In this document: positions 51,857-61,285 of the stretch, one piece after another | Position numbering within the stretch: the first letter of the stretch is position 1 | Layout of the letters: the number at the start of each line of letters is the position of its first letter | Source of the DNA: an uncultured Clostridia bacterium | GTDB taxonomy: Bacteria > Bacillota > Clostridia > TANB77 > CAG-508 | Assembly (NCBI GenBank): GCA_934129745.1 | Contig: CAKOWZ010000007.1 | Span: 1-64,000, forward strand | Direction of reading: 5' to 3' | Length of the DNA: 64,000 nt | Notes under the pieces: generated by a model | The model's input: the letters and a program-made list of their open reading frames with translations, nothing else | Databases searched by the model: none | What the model was told of the DNA's origin: nothing | Program-made: the position numbers and the translations under genes

Positions 51857-51933
51857 GCCACTTTAGCTCAGTTGGCCAGAGCACCGCACTTGTAATGCGG
51901 GGGTCCTCAGTTCGAATCTGAGAAGTGGCTCCA
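51857..51933 (+). tRNA. tRNA-Thr (UGU)
   Basis: Acceptor arms GCCACTT and AAGTGGC, anticodon loop CTTGTAA (anticodon TGT), T arm AGTTCGAATCT and encoded CCA are present. It follows tRNA-Glu by 8 bp, so the two are co-transcribed. Confidence 0.96.
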
Positions 51934-51937
51934 TTAT

Positions 51938-51981
51938 AAAGGTCAGTAGTTTTGATTAAATCTTAATTACTGGCTTTTTTA
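51938..51981 (+). terminator. Terminator after tRNA-Thr
   Basis: aaggtcagtagtt pairs with aattactggctt, and a run of six T follows. Confidence 0.75.
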
Positions 51982-52026
51982 TGCAATTTGTGAATTTTTG
52001 TAAATGCATAATAAATGTAACATGGG

Positions 52027-52065
52027 TTATCTGCATATAAAATGATAAAATATATGCAGATAACG
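52027..52065. promoter_or_regulatory. Palindrome upstream of fabG
   Basis: gttatctgcatata and tatatgcagataac form a perfect 14-bp stem with an 11-nt loop. It lies about 60 bp before the fabG promoter and has no T-run, so it may be an operator rather than a terminator. Confidence 0.6.
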
Positions 52066-52123
52066 TAAGAAAAAACAAAAAAATATGCAGAAAGAAGGTT
52101 TTAAATAAATTTTGTTGTTTCTC

Positions 52124-52152
52124 TTGATATACATAGGAAAAATCTGTATAAT
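52124..52152 (+). promoter_or_regulatory. Promoter of the FabG-type gene
   Basis: TTGATA at 52124-52129 and TATAAT at 52147-52152 are 17 bp apart. The start codon is 46 bp further on, with binding site atcaggagg. Confidence 0.85.
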
Positions 52153-52197
52153 ATTAAAATAAAGAGTATATAAGAAAGTATATCAGGAGGCAAAATA

Positions 52198-52932
52198 ATG
52201 ACTGAAAATAAAGTAATATTAGTAACAGGAGGCTCAAGAGGAATAGGAGAAAATATTGTTAAAGAGTTAGCAAAACAAGGACATAAAGTAATATTAAATT
52301 ATAATAAATCTGAAGAAAAGGCAAAAAAAATAAAAAAAGAACTTAAAATTAATAATTATCAGATAGAAATTTTTAAAGCAGATGTAACTAAAAGAGAAGA
52401 AGTTTCAAACATGATTAAATTTTGTATAAAAACATTTGGAAAAATTGATGTTTTAATAAATAATGCAGGTATCTCACAAATAAAAATGTTTACAGATATA
52501 ACAAATGAAGATTGGGAAAATATGATTCAAACAAATTTAACATCATGTTTTTATACTATTCAAGAAGCTTTGAAATATATGATTAATGAAAAAAATGGTT
52601 GTATAATTAATATATCTTCTATATGGGGAACAATAGGTGGTTCATGCGAAGTTCACTATTCAGCTGCAAAAGCTGGGTTACAAGGAATGACGAAGGCATT
52701 GGCAAAAGAGCTTGGCCCATCTAATATTCGTGTTAATTGTATTGCACCTGGAATTATTGATACTGATATGAATTCTAAGTTAAATGAACAAGATATTGAA
52801 AATATAAAAGAAGAAATTCCACTTGAAAAAATTGGAAAGCCAGAAAATATAACAAGTTGTGTGAAATGGTTGATAGAAGATGAATATACAACAGGTCAGA
52901 CTATTCAAATTAATGGGGGTTGGGCTGTTTAG
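52198..52932 (+). CDS. 3-oxoacyl-ACP reductase family SDR (FabG-like)
   Basis: The 244-residue protein is a classical short-chain dehydrogenase. TGGSRGIGE near residue 10 binds NAD(P), NNAG near residue 88 stabilises the core, and the catalytic Ser-Tyr-Lys triad is present in SSIWGTIG and YSAAKAG. IRVNCIAPGIIDTDM is the usual downstream segment, and it ends TTGQTIQINGGWAV. FabG reduces 3-oxoacyl-ACP in fatty acid synthesis, but many paralogues act on other substrates. The gene stands alone, away from other fatty acid genes, so the substrate is unproven. Confidence 0.85.
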   Translation: MTENKVILVTGGSRGIGENIVKELAKQGHKVILNYNKSEEKAKKIKKELKINNYQIEIFKADVTKREEVSNMIKFCIKTFGKIDVLINNAGISQIKMFTDITNEDWENMIQTNLTSCFYTIQEALKYMINEKNGCIINISSIWGTIGGSCEVHYSAAKAGLQGMTKALAKELGPSNIRVNCIAPGIIDTDMNSKLNEQDIENIKEEIPLEKIGKPENITSCVKWLIEDEYTTGQTIQINGGWAV

Positions 52933-53035
52933 TGGTATTTGTTTGAAAAATATATTATATGATAAAAAATATATGATATTGATAAAAATATTTGGAAAAT
53001 TGGATGAAAAAATATTTGAGAAAATGTTTAGTAAA

Positions 53036-53087
53036 AAATACACTAAATAATAAAAAGTAATTTTTATTATTTAGTGTATTTTTGTTA
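53036..53087. terminator. Bidirectional terminator between convergent genes
   Basis: aaaatacactaaataataaa and tttattatttagtgtatttt pair over about 20 bp around a short loop with A and T runs outside. It serves the FabG-type gene and the leftward carbohydrate-binding gene. Confidence 0.9.
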
Positions 53088-53111
53088 GTGTTTTTTATTT
53101 AATGAAATTTC

Positions 53112-54047
53112 TTATTTTAAGTTTTCATTATTGTTTTGTATATCTCTTTTATAATTTCCAGAAATTATTTTTGGAAGTTTTTCAAAAAAGTTACAAACAG
53201 TTTGTTTAATTTTTTTAGTCCAATAATTGAAACCTGTTGGTGCTAAAGCTATAGCTGTTTCATTACAGTTTTTGTTTTCGCCATTAGATTTTAATTGAGA
53301 TGGATTAATTGTTGCAACAACTTGTGTATCCCCTGGAACTGTTTTAATTACTGCATAACAATTATTTGCAGGTTGATTTGCAGTTTGGTTTGTTGCTTGG
53401 ATTGCTGTTTGACTTGCAGCATTATTTACTATTTGATTTGTAAATTTTGTGTCATTTATCTGTTGACCAGCAACATTTGCAATATCAGCAGGTTGTGCAT
53501 TTGTCTCAATTTTTGCAAAAATATTTTTAGTAGAATTTGCTGTAGTAGAACTTTCAGCTGTAATATTTTTTTCTGAAACATTATTTTCAAAAGGAATTAT
53601 AGTATCGAAACTATGTGGTACATCTTCTTTTAATTCCTTAGAAGTACCTGCATTTTTCACATTATTGGCATTTTCAAAATTACCAACATTACCAAAAGCT
53701 TTTTCAAAAAATGAAAAGCTTTCCTTATTTTGACCTTTATTTGTAACTATATTTTTTTCAATATTAAATACATAATTTTTTCCAAAATTATTATCCCATT
53801 CATTATTTTGGTTTTTGAAACAGAAATTTAATGTTTCAGCAGGTAATAATTTTAATTCTGCTTGATAACCTAAATCTGTTTTTGACATTTCAACTTCATT
53901 TACATTATTCCAATTTTCACCATAACCATAATGTAAATAAACTTTTTCATTGTTTCCTTGGTAAAATTTTCCTGTGTAAGAAACTTTTATTTTAGTATTT
54001 TCAACTAATTTATCAGTATTAAAATAAATATCTTTTACTAATTCCAT
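53112..54047 (-). CDS. Carbohydrate-binding module protein with disordered linker
   Basis: The 311-residue protein has an N-terminal beta domain (residues 5-100). The sequence IKVSYTGKFYQGNNEKVYLHYGYG and the segment with AETLNFCFKNQNNEWDNNFGKNYVF are typical of starch-binding CBM25/CBM53-type modules. A long low-complexity linker rich in Asn, Ala, Thr and Gln follows (for example AIQATNQTANQPANN). A short conserved-looking C-terminus (TGFNYWTKKIKQTVCNFFEK) ends the protein. No signal peptide is seen, so it probably acts inside the cell, perhaps on glycogen-like storage. No catalytic domain is attached. The module assignment is by pattern only. Confidence 0.7.
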   Translation of the reverse strand: MELVKDIYFNTDKLVENTKIKVSYTGKFYQGNNEKVYLHYGYGENWNNVNEVEMSKTDLGYQAELKLLPAETLNFCFKNQNNEWDNNFGKNYVFNIEKNIVTNKGQNKESFSFFEKAFGNVGNFENANNVKNAGTSKELKEDVPHSFDTIIPFENNVSEKNITAESSTTANSTKNIFAKIETNAQPADIANVAGQQINDTKFTNQIVNNAASQTAIQATNQTANQPANNCYAVIKTVPGDTQVVATINPSQLKSNGENKNCNETAIALAPTGFNYWTKKIKQTVCNFFEKLPKIISGNYKRDIQNNNENLK

Positions 54048-54485
54048 AAAATCTCTCCCTTTAACTTATCTTTTGATTAACAACATTATATTATTAATGT
54101 TGTCTTAATTCAAGTATTTTCTACAAAAAAAATTAAAAAGTGATAAAATATATTTTAAGCTAATAAATTGGAGAAAAAACAACTATGTATAGACAGTGTT
54201 TAAAAGATAAAACTTATATTATATTGTCAAATTTTGTAATAATTTGACGTACGATTTTTGTTGCAATTTGCTCAATTATATGTTTTAATAATAACCATAA
54301 AAATTTGATTTCTATAATTAAATAAATTAAACAAATACATTATTTAAATTTAATGTAAAAAATCTAAAAAATTTATAATTAAAAATTAAATCAAAAAATT
54401 TAAAATCAAAGTGTAAAATTCATTACACAAAAAAATCAAAATTAATTGAAAACAACCAACATATATGCTAGAATAGGAGTGATAA
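54048..54485. other. AT-rich intergenic region
   Basis: This 438-bp spacer between divergent genes holds a small hairpin (caacattat/ataatgttg near 54080-54102) and otherwise A/T-rich sequence. No gene, tRNA or riboswitch motif was seen. The right end carries binding site aggagtga for the Rpn gene. Confidence 0.5.
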
Positions 54486-55343
54486 ATGAATACATATAAG
54501 CCAACTAATGATTACATGTTTAAACGTATATTTGGCCATAAAAAGAATGCAGATTTATTAAAGGATTTGTTAGAAGGAATTTTGCCTGATATAAAAATAG
54601 CTAGTTTGGAGGTTAAACAACAGGTATCACTTGAAAAAGAAATCATTTCAGACAAATTAGGAATACTTGATATTGTTGCTACCGTGGATGATGGAACTAT
54701 TGTTAATATCGAAATGCAGGTTAAAGATTTTGAAAATACTGTTGATAGATCTTTGTTTTATGAGGCAGGTCTTTTTCATGAGAGTTTAAAAGTTAAGCAA
54801 GATTATGCTGAAATTCCAAAGGTTATAGGAATTTGGATTATGACTTATGATATTTTTAATGAAGGACCTTTTCATGAAAGAGCTAGATTGAGACGAGATT
54901 ATGAAGATATTCTTTTAACAGATAAATTTGAGCTTCATTATATTCAATTGCCAAAGTTTAAAAGGAAATGTAAAAGAATTTCGAGCAAGTTAGATGAGTG
55001 GCTTACATTTATTATTAATAATAATTTGGAGGAAATCAGTATGATTAATAATGAGTATGTAAAAAAAGCTGAGGAAGAATTAGAATATCTAAATGGAGAT
55101 GAGAAAGAAAGAGAACTTGCTAGATTGCGTGAAAAAGCAATTCGTGATGAAGCAGCTGCAATAGCTGGGGCTACTAAAAGAGGTAGAGAAGCTGGTTTAG
55201 CAGAGGGAATTGCTAAAGGTGTTGTAAAAGGTGCTGCTGCAGAAAAGGTTGAAATTGCAAAGAAAATGTTAAAGGAAAATATTGAAATTGACATTATTGT
55301 TAAAATAACAGGTTTGAGTAGAAAAGAAATTGAAAATTTATAA
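54486..55343 (+). CDS. Rpn-family PD-(D/E)XK nuclease
   Basis: The 285-residue protein starts MNTYKPTNDYMFKRIFGHKK, the hallmark of Rpn/PDDEXK transposase-like nucleases. The catalytic residues lie in GILDIVATVDDG (Asp) and NIEMQV (Glu-x-Gln), followed by the helix DRSLFYEAGLFHESL. The C-terminal third is a charged Ala/Glu/Lys helix (ARLREKAIRDEAAAIAG; GRAEGIAKGVVKG-like repeats) ending in a small helix-turn-helix-like motif (IIVKITGLSRKEIENL). Family members stimulate recombination in Escherichia coli and are often mobile. The gene is flanked downstream by a palindromic repeat copy. Confidence 0.88.
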   Translation: MNTYKPTNDYMFKRIFGHKKNADLLKDLLEGILPDIKIASLEVKQQVSLEKEIISDKLGILDIVATVDDGTIVNIEMQVKDFENTVDRSLFYEAGLFHESLKVKQDYAEIPKVIGIWIMTYDIFNEGPFHERARLRRDYEDILLTDKFELHYIQLPKFKRKCKRISSKLDEWLTFIINNNLEEISMINNEYVKKAEEELEYLNGDEKERELARLREKAIRDEAAAIAGATKRGREAGLAEGIAKGVVKGAAAEKVEIAKKMLKENIEIDIIVKITGLSRKEIENL

Positions 55344-55456
55344 TAGGTATTTAGTTTAGGTAAGTTTAATAATTAAAGTTGAAATCAAATTTTTAGAATA
55401 AATAAGAATTGTATTTTCTGGCATATGAAATATAATTCTTTTTTTGTGTGAGCGAT

Positions 55457-55520
55457 TGTGCAATTGGGGACGCGTCCAAATTGTTCAAATGAGCAATTTG
55501 GACGCGTCCCCAATTGCACA
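55457..55520. repeat. GACGCGTCC palindrome, copy 2
   Basis: Perfect 27-bp arms starting tgtgcaattggggacgcgtc close around the 10-nt loop ttcaaatgag. It lies between two rightward genes. The same core and the loop word tcaaatga occur in copy 3. Confidence 0.95.
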
Positions 55521-55608
55521 TAATTTTACAAAATATATTGTAATTCAGCGCCTAAATATGTTATACTAACTTCAAATTAAAAAACACAGATTAGAGAGGA
55601 CAACGAAA

Positions 55609-56961
55609 ATGAGCAATAGAAATAACAATAGAAAAAACAGTAAAAATACAAAAAACAGAAAAAAAACAACAAGAAATTCGAGAAGAACAAGATCTAGAAG
55701 AAATCAAAACAGAAAATTAAATTACAAAAAGGTTGCTGGTTGTATTTTAATATTAGTTTTACTTATTATGACTACTATAATATGTTCAAAAAAAATAATG
55801 ACTAGAACTCAACCAACTGAAACAACTGAGGTCGCGGCTGTTGAGGAGAAAAAAGATATAACAATAAATATGGTTGCAATAGGTGATATTATGAGTCATA
55901 CATCAAATTTTCAAGATGCATATAATAGTGAAACAAAGTCATATGATTTTTCATATGTATTTGAAGATATAAAAGATTACATTAAAAATGCGGATATTGC
56001 AATTGGGAATTTAGAGACTACATTTGCTGGAAAAGATGCTGGATATAGTGGATATCCAAATTTCAATACACCTGAGCAATTGGCTCAAAATATCAAGGAT
56101 TTAGGGGTTGATGTTGTTTCAACTGCTAATAATCATAGTTTAGATAAAAAATATAATGGTTTGGTTAATACTCTAGATGAGCTTGATAAAGTGGGTTTAA
56201 GCCACACTGGAACATATAGAAGTGTTGATGAGCAAAATACAATTTTGACTAAAAATGTTAATGGAATCAATATTGCATTTTTGTCTTTTACATATGGAAC
56301 AAATGGAATTCCTGTGCCAAAAGGAAAAGAATATTGTATTAATTTGATTGATAATAATTTAATTTTAGACCAAATTGCTAAGGCAAAAGAAACTAATCCA
56401 GATTTGATTTGTGTTAATATGCATTGGGGTGTGGAATATCAACTTAAACAAAATGCGACACAAGAGAATTTGGCAGATTTCTTGTTTAAAAATGGTGTTG
56501 ATATTATTTTTGGAAGTCATCCACATGTTCTCGAACCAATGGAAAAACGTACAATTACTATGGAGGATGGCACTACAAAAGATGGTTTTGTAATATATTC
56601 TCTTGGGAATTTTATGTCAGGACAGGTTAGTGAAAATACTCAAAATACTATTATTCTGCAGTTAAAGATTACAAAACATGTTGATGATGGTAAAATTACA
56701 ATTGATGATGTAAATTATGTGCCTATTTTTATGTATAATATGGGGTCTGGTAATGAAAAAAAATACAAGATTTTAGATATTAATAAAACTATTTCTGATT
56801 ATGAAAATCAAAATGAAAATCAAAATGAGAATGAAAATGGAAGCAATAATAGCAACAATAATGACAACAATAGCAGCAGTGTATCTCAGGTTGTTTATAA
56901 TAAAGTTAAGGATGCAAAAAACAAGATTGAGGAAATTGTTGGTAAACAAAGTGATGTTTAA
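55609..56961 (+). CDS. CapA-family (PGA_cap) membrane-anchored protein
   Basis: CapA-type proteins have a metallophosphatase-like fold and are linked to poly-gamma-glutamate or other capsule production. The 450-residue protein has a very basic N-terminus (about residues 1-44, rich in Arg, Asn and Lys), then a membrane helix (GCILILVLLIMTTIICS). The CapA domain has GDIMSH near residue 90, NLETTF, TANNHSLD, MHWGVEY and GSHPHVLEP, all family landmarks. An Asn/Glu-rich linker precedes the C-terminus. No capB or capC gene is adjacent. A terminator follows. Confidence 0.88.
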   Translation: MSNRNNNRKNSKNTKNRKKTTRNSRRTRSRRNQNRKLNYKKVAGCILILVLLIMTTIICSKKIMTRTQPTETTEVAAVEEKKDITINMVAIGDIMSHTSNFQDAYNSETKSYDFSYVFEDIKDYIKNADIAIGNLETTFAGKDAGYSGYPNFNTPEQLAQNIKDLGVDVVSTANNHSLDKKYNGLVNTLDELDKVGLSHTGTYRSVDEQNTILTKNVNGINIAFLSFTYGTNGIPVPKGKEYCINLIDNNLILDQIAKAKETNPDLICVNMHWGVEYQLKQNATQENLADFLFKNGVDIIFGSHPHVLEPMEKRTITMEDGTTKDGFVIYSLGNFMSGQVSENTQNTIILQLKITKHVDDGKITIDDVNYVPIFMYNMGSGNEKKYKILDINKTISDYENQNENQNENENGSNNSNNNDNNSSSVSQVVYNKVKDAKNKIEEIVGKQSDV

Positions 56962-56968
56962 TGATAAA

Positions 56969-57005
56969 TAAAAAAATTCGTGTTCAAAAAACACGAATTT
57001 TTTTA
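56969..57005 (+). terminator. Terminator after the CapA-family gene
   Basis: aaaaaattcgtgtt and aacacgaattttttt pair over about 13 bp around a 6-nt loop, followed by T residues. It lies between convergent genes. Confidence 0.9.
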
Positions 57006-57073
57006 CTGTTATTGCAAAGATTATAAGCTATGTTCCAAAATTAAAACATTAATCTTTTTTTGATTATGAAAAT

Positions 57074-58021
57074 TTATGATAATAAATCCTTTTTCTTTAA
57101 CCATAAAATTGTGATTGCAGTTGTAATTATCATAAAAATAGATAATATTAAAAATCCCCATTGATTATGTTGAAAAGGAACAAAAACATTCATTCCCCAT
57201 AAACTAGCGATTAACGTAGGTATTGCAATTATAATTGTAATTGAAGTTAAGCGTTTCATTACACCATTCAAATTGTTTGAAATAATTGATGCATATGCAT
57301 CCATTGTACCATTTAAAATATCACTATAAATTTTAGACATTTCAATAGCTTGTTTGTTTTCAATGATTGAATCTTCTAACAAATCCTCATCTTCTTCATA
57401 TAATTTAATGATTCTACCTTTTAAAGTTTTTTCCATTACTGTTTCATTTGATTTTAAAGATGTTGTAAAATACACTAAACTTTTATCTAAATTTAACAAT
57501 TTCAATAATTCTTGGTTTTGCAAAGTTTTTTGCAAGATATTTTCAGCAACTTCTGTTTCTTTATTAATTTGTTTTAATAACTTTAAAAAAATAGAAGCAT
57601 TTTCATAGAAAAATTGAAATATAAATCTGCTTTTTTTATAAGTTATAATTTTTTTGTTAATCGAATTTTCAAGATTTGAAATTATTTTATTTTTCTTTAG
57701 AGAAACTGTTATAAAAAAATCATCTCTTACAACAATAAGCCCAACTGGCATTGTTGTATATACATCAAAATTATTGTTCTTCTCAAGAATTGGAACATCA
57801 ACAATAAATAAAATTGTTCCATCATCTTCAAAATCAATTCTGGCTTTTTCTTCGTAATCTAAAGCATATCTAATAAAATTATCAGAAATTTTGGCTTTCT
57901 CACAAATTAATTTAATCTCCTTTTCAGAGGGGGAGACCATGTTTATCCAACAACCTTTTTCTATTTCTTTTTGTTCTGTAGTTACATTTGTTTCAATATT
58001 TGTATTATATATTTTTACCAA
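57074..58021 (-). CDS. CorA-family divalent cation transporter
   Basis: CorA channels import magnesium or related ions. A TTG start at 58021 with binding site aaggaggggg is preferred over an upstream GTG that lacks a site, giving 315 residues. The large soluble domain (residues 1-250) is followed by two C-terminal membrane helices. The signature GMN (SLWGMNVFVPF) sits at the end of the first. The short basic tail KKKDLLS follows the second helix, as usual. The gene lies between the CapA and CAP-domain genes with no metal-responsive leader recognised. Confidence 0.9.
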   Translation of the reverse strand: MVKIYNTNIETNVTTEQKEIEKGCWINMVSPSEKEIKLICEKAKISDNFIRYALDYEEKARIDFEDDGTILFIVDVPILEKNNNFDVYTTMPVGLIVVRDDFFITVSLKKNKIISNLENSINKKIITYKKSRFIFQFFYENASIFLKLLKQINKETEVAENILQKTLQNQELLKLLNLDKSLVYFTTSLKSNETVMEKTLKGRIIKLYEEDEDLLEDSIIENKQAIEMSKIYSDILNGTMDAYASIISNNLNGVMKRLTSITIIIAIPTLIASLWGMNVFVPFQHNQWGFLILSIFMIITTAITILWLKKKDLLS

Positions 58022-58090
58022 ATTAATTCCCCCTCCTTTACTATGTAGTATTATAACATAGTATGAACTTATATGCAAGATATTATGTAC

Positions 58091-58149
58091 GGTGTGCAAT
58101 TAGGGACGCGTCCATTCTGCTCAAATGAACGCGTCCCTAATTGCACACC
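58091..58149. repeat. GACGCGTCC palindrome, copy 3
   Basis: Perfect 21-bp arms (from ggtgtgcaattagggacgcg) enclose a 17-nt loop with the word tcaaatga, as in copy 2. It lies between two leftward genes. Confidence 0.95.
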
Positions 58150-58254
58150 ACGAAAAAAAGTGCATTTTGGAATTTTTAATCTCTTTTGATACTTAGCAAG
58201 TAATTATATATCTAATGTGCAAATTGATTAAAATCGAATTTAATGTGTCATAAA

Positions 58255-58791
58255 TTAACCAATAAACAATTGCACATAAATTTTGCCATAAACAGGGCTA
58301 TCAATCACTACAATACCAGTATAACTAAAATTTTTTTCTAAAATATTAGCTTTATGAGAAGGAGAATTTATCCATGCAGCAACAGCTCTTTCTGGAGTAG
58401 TATTACCTGCTAAATTTTCACCTGCAATCATATAATCAATTCCATAATCTTCTAACATCTCAAAAGGGGTACCTAAATTAACAGAAGTATGGGAAAAGTA
58501 ATTATTTTGTACTAAATCAATAGCCTTTAAATAAGCAACATCTTGTAAACTAGACAAAGCCTTTAATTCAGTTAGCCCATTTTTTATTCTATATTTATTT
58601 ATTAAATCTAAAGTTTCTTGTTCCTCAGCTGATAAATCAGCATAATCATCTAATACTAATTTTTCTACATTACTTTTAATATTCTGTTCAGAAAGTACAG
58701 CAGTTCTGTAAGTAGCAAAAGAGAAAGTATTAAGGATAAAAACAATCACAAAAATAAATAAAATACCAAATGTTCTTTTTGATATTTTCAT
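58255..58791 (-). CDS. CAP/SCP-domain extracellular protein
   Basis: The ATG at 58791 gives 178 residues with a signal peptide or anchor (TFGILFIFVIVFILNTFSFA). An earlier start adds eleven residues but lacks a binding site. The CAP domain spans about residues 55-178. It includes ETLDLINKYRIKNGLTEL, the histidine in NYFSHTSVN, GENLAGNTTPERAVAAWINS and SPSHKANIL. These are the landmarks of the bacterial YkwD-type subgroup. Its role outside the cell is unknown. The next gene on the left is corA, in the same direction with a repeat copy between. Confidence 0.85.
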   Translation of the reverse strand: MKISKRTFGILFIFVIVFILNTFSFATYRTAVLSEQNIKSNVEKLVLDDYADLSAEEQETLDLINKYRIKNGLTELKALSSLQDVAYLKAIDLVQNNYFSHTSVNLGTPFEMLEDYGIDYMIAGENLAGNTTPERAVAAWINSPSHKANILEKNFSYTGIVVIDSPVYGKIYVQLFIG

Positions 58792-59042
58792 TCTTGAAAC
58801 ACATCCCCTAAAAATAATATTCACATTAAATTTTTTATCTTAGGTAGTGTAAATATTTTATCCATTGTTATATGCTTCTATACTAAGAAACAACGATAAT
58901 ATTATATCACCATACAAAAATTATGTCAACACAACAAAACAAAAATTTCATAATTTACTCCTGTGAAAAAATGAAATAAACTATTCAAAAAATACAAAAT
59001 ATGATATACTAATTTTAAATTTAAGAATAGGAGAATGATAAA

Positions 59043-61259
59043 ATGAGTAAAGAAAAAATAGGATTGATAGGAATAATCATTATTATGTTACTTTCAAGCA
59101 TATTTGTAATGCCTAGTGAAACAATGCCAACATGGATAACGTTATTAATTACAAGTGCTTTTACTACAGTATATGTAATATATAAAAAAATAAAAAAAGA
59201 AAAAAATGTAATAATAAAAAGCAAATTGGATATAGCAATACTTATATTTATGCTTTCTCCACTTATTCCATTGATATTTAACACAGCAGTATCATTTAGC
59301 GAAACAATAATTGCTATATTAAGGTATTGGACTATATATGGAGTATATATTTTAGCAAGAAATTTAATTACAGAAGATAAAGAGAAAAAAATTATAATAA
59401 ATGCACTTATTATAATTTCTGTAATACCAATTATACTTGGATATGATATGTTTTTTAAAATAAATTTATTTCAACCTATTTTAAGGTTTTTTAATATTAG
59501 TGCTTTTCATGAATATAGGATGATTTCTGTATTCGATTATGCTAATACTTATGCAATATATCTAAGTGTTATGACATTTTTAGCGATTGCACTGTTCTTA
59601 AATACAGAAGAAAAAAAATTAAAAATTTTATATGGAATATATATACTAATTGCAAGTATAACAATAATACTTACACAATCTAAAGCAACAATAGCACTTC
59701 TTGGAATCTTAATACTTATATTTATTTTAAAGAAATTAAAAGATAAAAAAACAGCTAAAAAATATATAGTTATTGGTGCATCTTTAATAATAGCATTTTT
59801 TATATACTTTTTTGTTGGCCTAAATTTCTCTAAACCTGTTGTAGTAAAAGGAAATCAGGAAGAATGGATTAGAGGTATAGAACCAAATACAAAATATGTA
59901 ATTGAATTTGATGTAAATGCAGAGACAAATACACAAGAAGAATGTTTTGAAATACAAATAGATGAAGCAAATCAATATAATATCACAGAAATTAAGGGTA
60001 AGGTTACTTTTGGAACGTGTAATGATACAAAAAAAATAGAGTTTACAACAGGTGATAGTGTAGACCATTTAGCTTTATATATGAAAAATATGTCAGAACA
60101 AGAATTTACAATAAATGCTTGTAGAATAAATGGTGAAAAATATACTATAAAGTATCTAATGCTTCCAAATGGATTAGTAAGAATGTTTACAACATTTAAT
60201 TTCAAAAATTCAAGTGTATGGCAAAGATTTGATTACTGGGGAGATGGTTTTAAAATAATAAAAGATAATTGGCTTTTTGGAGCAGGTGGAAATGCTTGGA
60301 ATTTGTTATATGGTAAAGTTCAAGATTATCAATATTATTCTGCAAATGTTCATAGTAATATTTTAGATATATGGATGTCATTTGGAATAATTAGCTTAAT
60401 TGCTTTTATCTCTATACTGGTACTTATATTAAAAAATGTAAAAGATATAATAAAAAATAGAAGTGATATAAAAGTATATAGAATGCAAGTTGCAATGTTA
60501 ATAAGCATATTAATAATATTTTTACATTCTTGTATGGATATGGATTTTTCGTTTATCACAATAGGAATATTATTTTATTTACTTGTTGCCTTGAGTAGTT
60601 CAAAAGATAAAGAATTAAAGACAAAAAAGATAGAAATAATAGACTACATCATAGTTATTGCATTTGCAGTTATTACGACAATTAATATTTTGGGGCTTAC
60701 ATCAGACTTATTAAAAGAAAGCAATCCAAAACTAAGTAGTAAACTTTCGCCATGGAATGAACAATATATGTATAATGATATTGTGGGAACACAAAATCCT
60801 AATGAATATGATAAAGAAAATATGCAAAAAATGATAAAATATATGAAAAAAGAACCTTATTCACAACAACAACAATGGATAACCACATATTTAGCATCTA
60901 ATATTTCACGAGGTTTAGAACAAGAAGGATATGAAGCAAATGTAGAAGGTATAGATTTTTGGATTGATTTTTGGAGAAACAATAAAATTGAAAGTAAATA
61001 TGATTCTAATATGATAATTCAAAAGATAAATAATGAATTAGAAATTTTAATGGCTATGAATAATCTGGAAAATATAACAGAAGAAACAAAAAAACAAATG
61101 TTAGAAATTATAGAAATAGTAGAAAAAGATTATAAAGAATATGAAAATAACATATTAGAATATACAAAACACAAAGATACTAAAGAAGAAAGCGAAAAGA
61201 ATCATCAAAAATATACGGAATTGTATAATAAAATATTAAAAATTAAGGAAAAAATATGA
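59043..61259 (+). CDS. O-antigen ligase-like polysaccharide polymerase or ligase
   Basis: The 738-residue protein has about ten membrane helices. It starts IGLIGIIIIMLLSSIFVMPS, and more lie at residues 35-260. A large outside domain (about 265-400) resembles a beta-sandwich (YVIEFDVNAETNTQE). The family signature region GAGGNAWN and VHSNILDIWMSFGIISLIAF follows near residues 415-455, with more helices and a soluble tail of about 190 residues. This fits the Wzy/WaaL group that joins or polymerises lipid-linked sugars. It is the first gene of a rightward exopolysaccharide cluster with glycosyltransferases. The long loop domain is uncommon but known in such proteins. Confidence 0.8.
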   Translation: MSKEKIGLIGIIIIMLLSSIFVMPSETMPTWITLLITSAFTTVYVIYKKIKKEKNVIIKSKLDIAILIFMLSPLIPLIFNTAVSFSETIIAILRYWTIYGVYILARNLITEDKEKKIIINALIIISVIPIILGYDMFFKINLFQPILRFFNISAFHEYRMISVFDYANTYAIYLSVMTFLAIALFLNTEEKKLKILYGIYILIASITIILTQSKATIALLGILILIFILKKLKDKKTAKKYIVIGASLIIAFFIYFFVGLNFSKPVVVKGNQEEWIRGIEPNTKYVIEFDVNAETNTQEECFEIQIDEANQYNITEIKGKVTFGTCNDTKKIEFTTGDSVDHLALYMKNMSEQEFTINACRINGEKYTIKYLMLPNGLVRMFTTFNFKNSSVWQRFDYWGDGFKIIKDNWLFGAGGNAWNLLYGKVQDYQYYSANVHSNILDIWMSFGIISLIAFISILVLILKNVKDIIKNRSDIKVYRMQVAMLISILIIFLHSCMDMDFSFITIGILFYLLVALSSSKDKELKTKKIEIIDYIIVIAFAVITTINILGLTSDLLKESNPKLSSKLSPWNEQYMYNDIVGTQNPNEYDKENMQKMIKYMKKEPYSQQQQWITTYLASNISRGLEQEGYEANVEGIDFWIDFWRNNKIESKYDSNMIIQKINNELEILMAMNNLENITEETKKQMLEIIEIVEKDYKEYENNILEYTKHKDTKEESEKNHQKYTELYNKILKIKEKI

Positions 61260-61285
61260 TAAATTATAAATTAAATAAGGAATAG

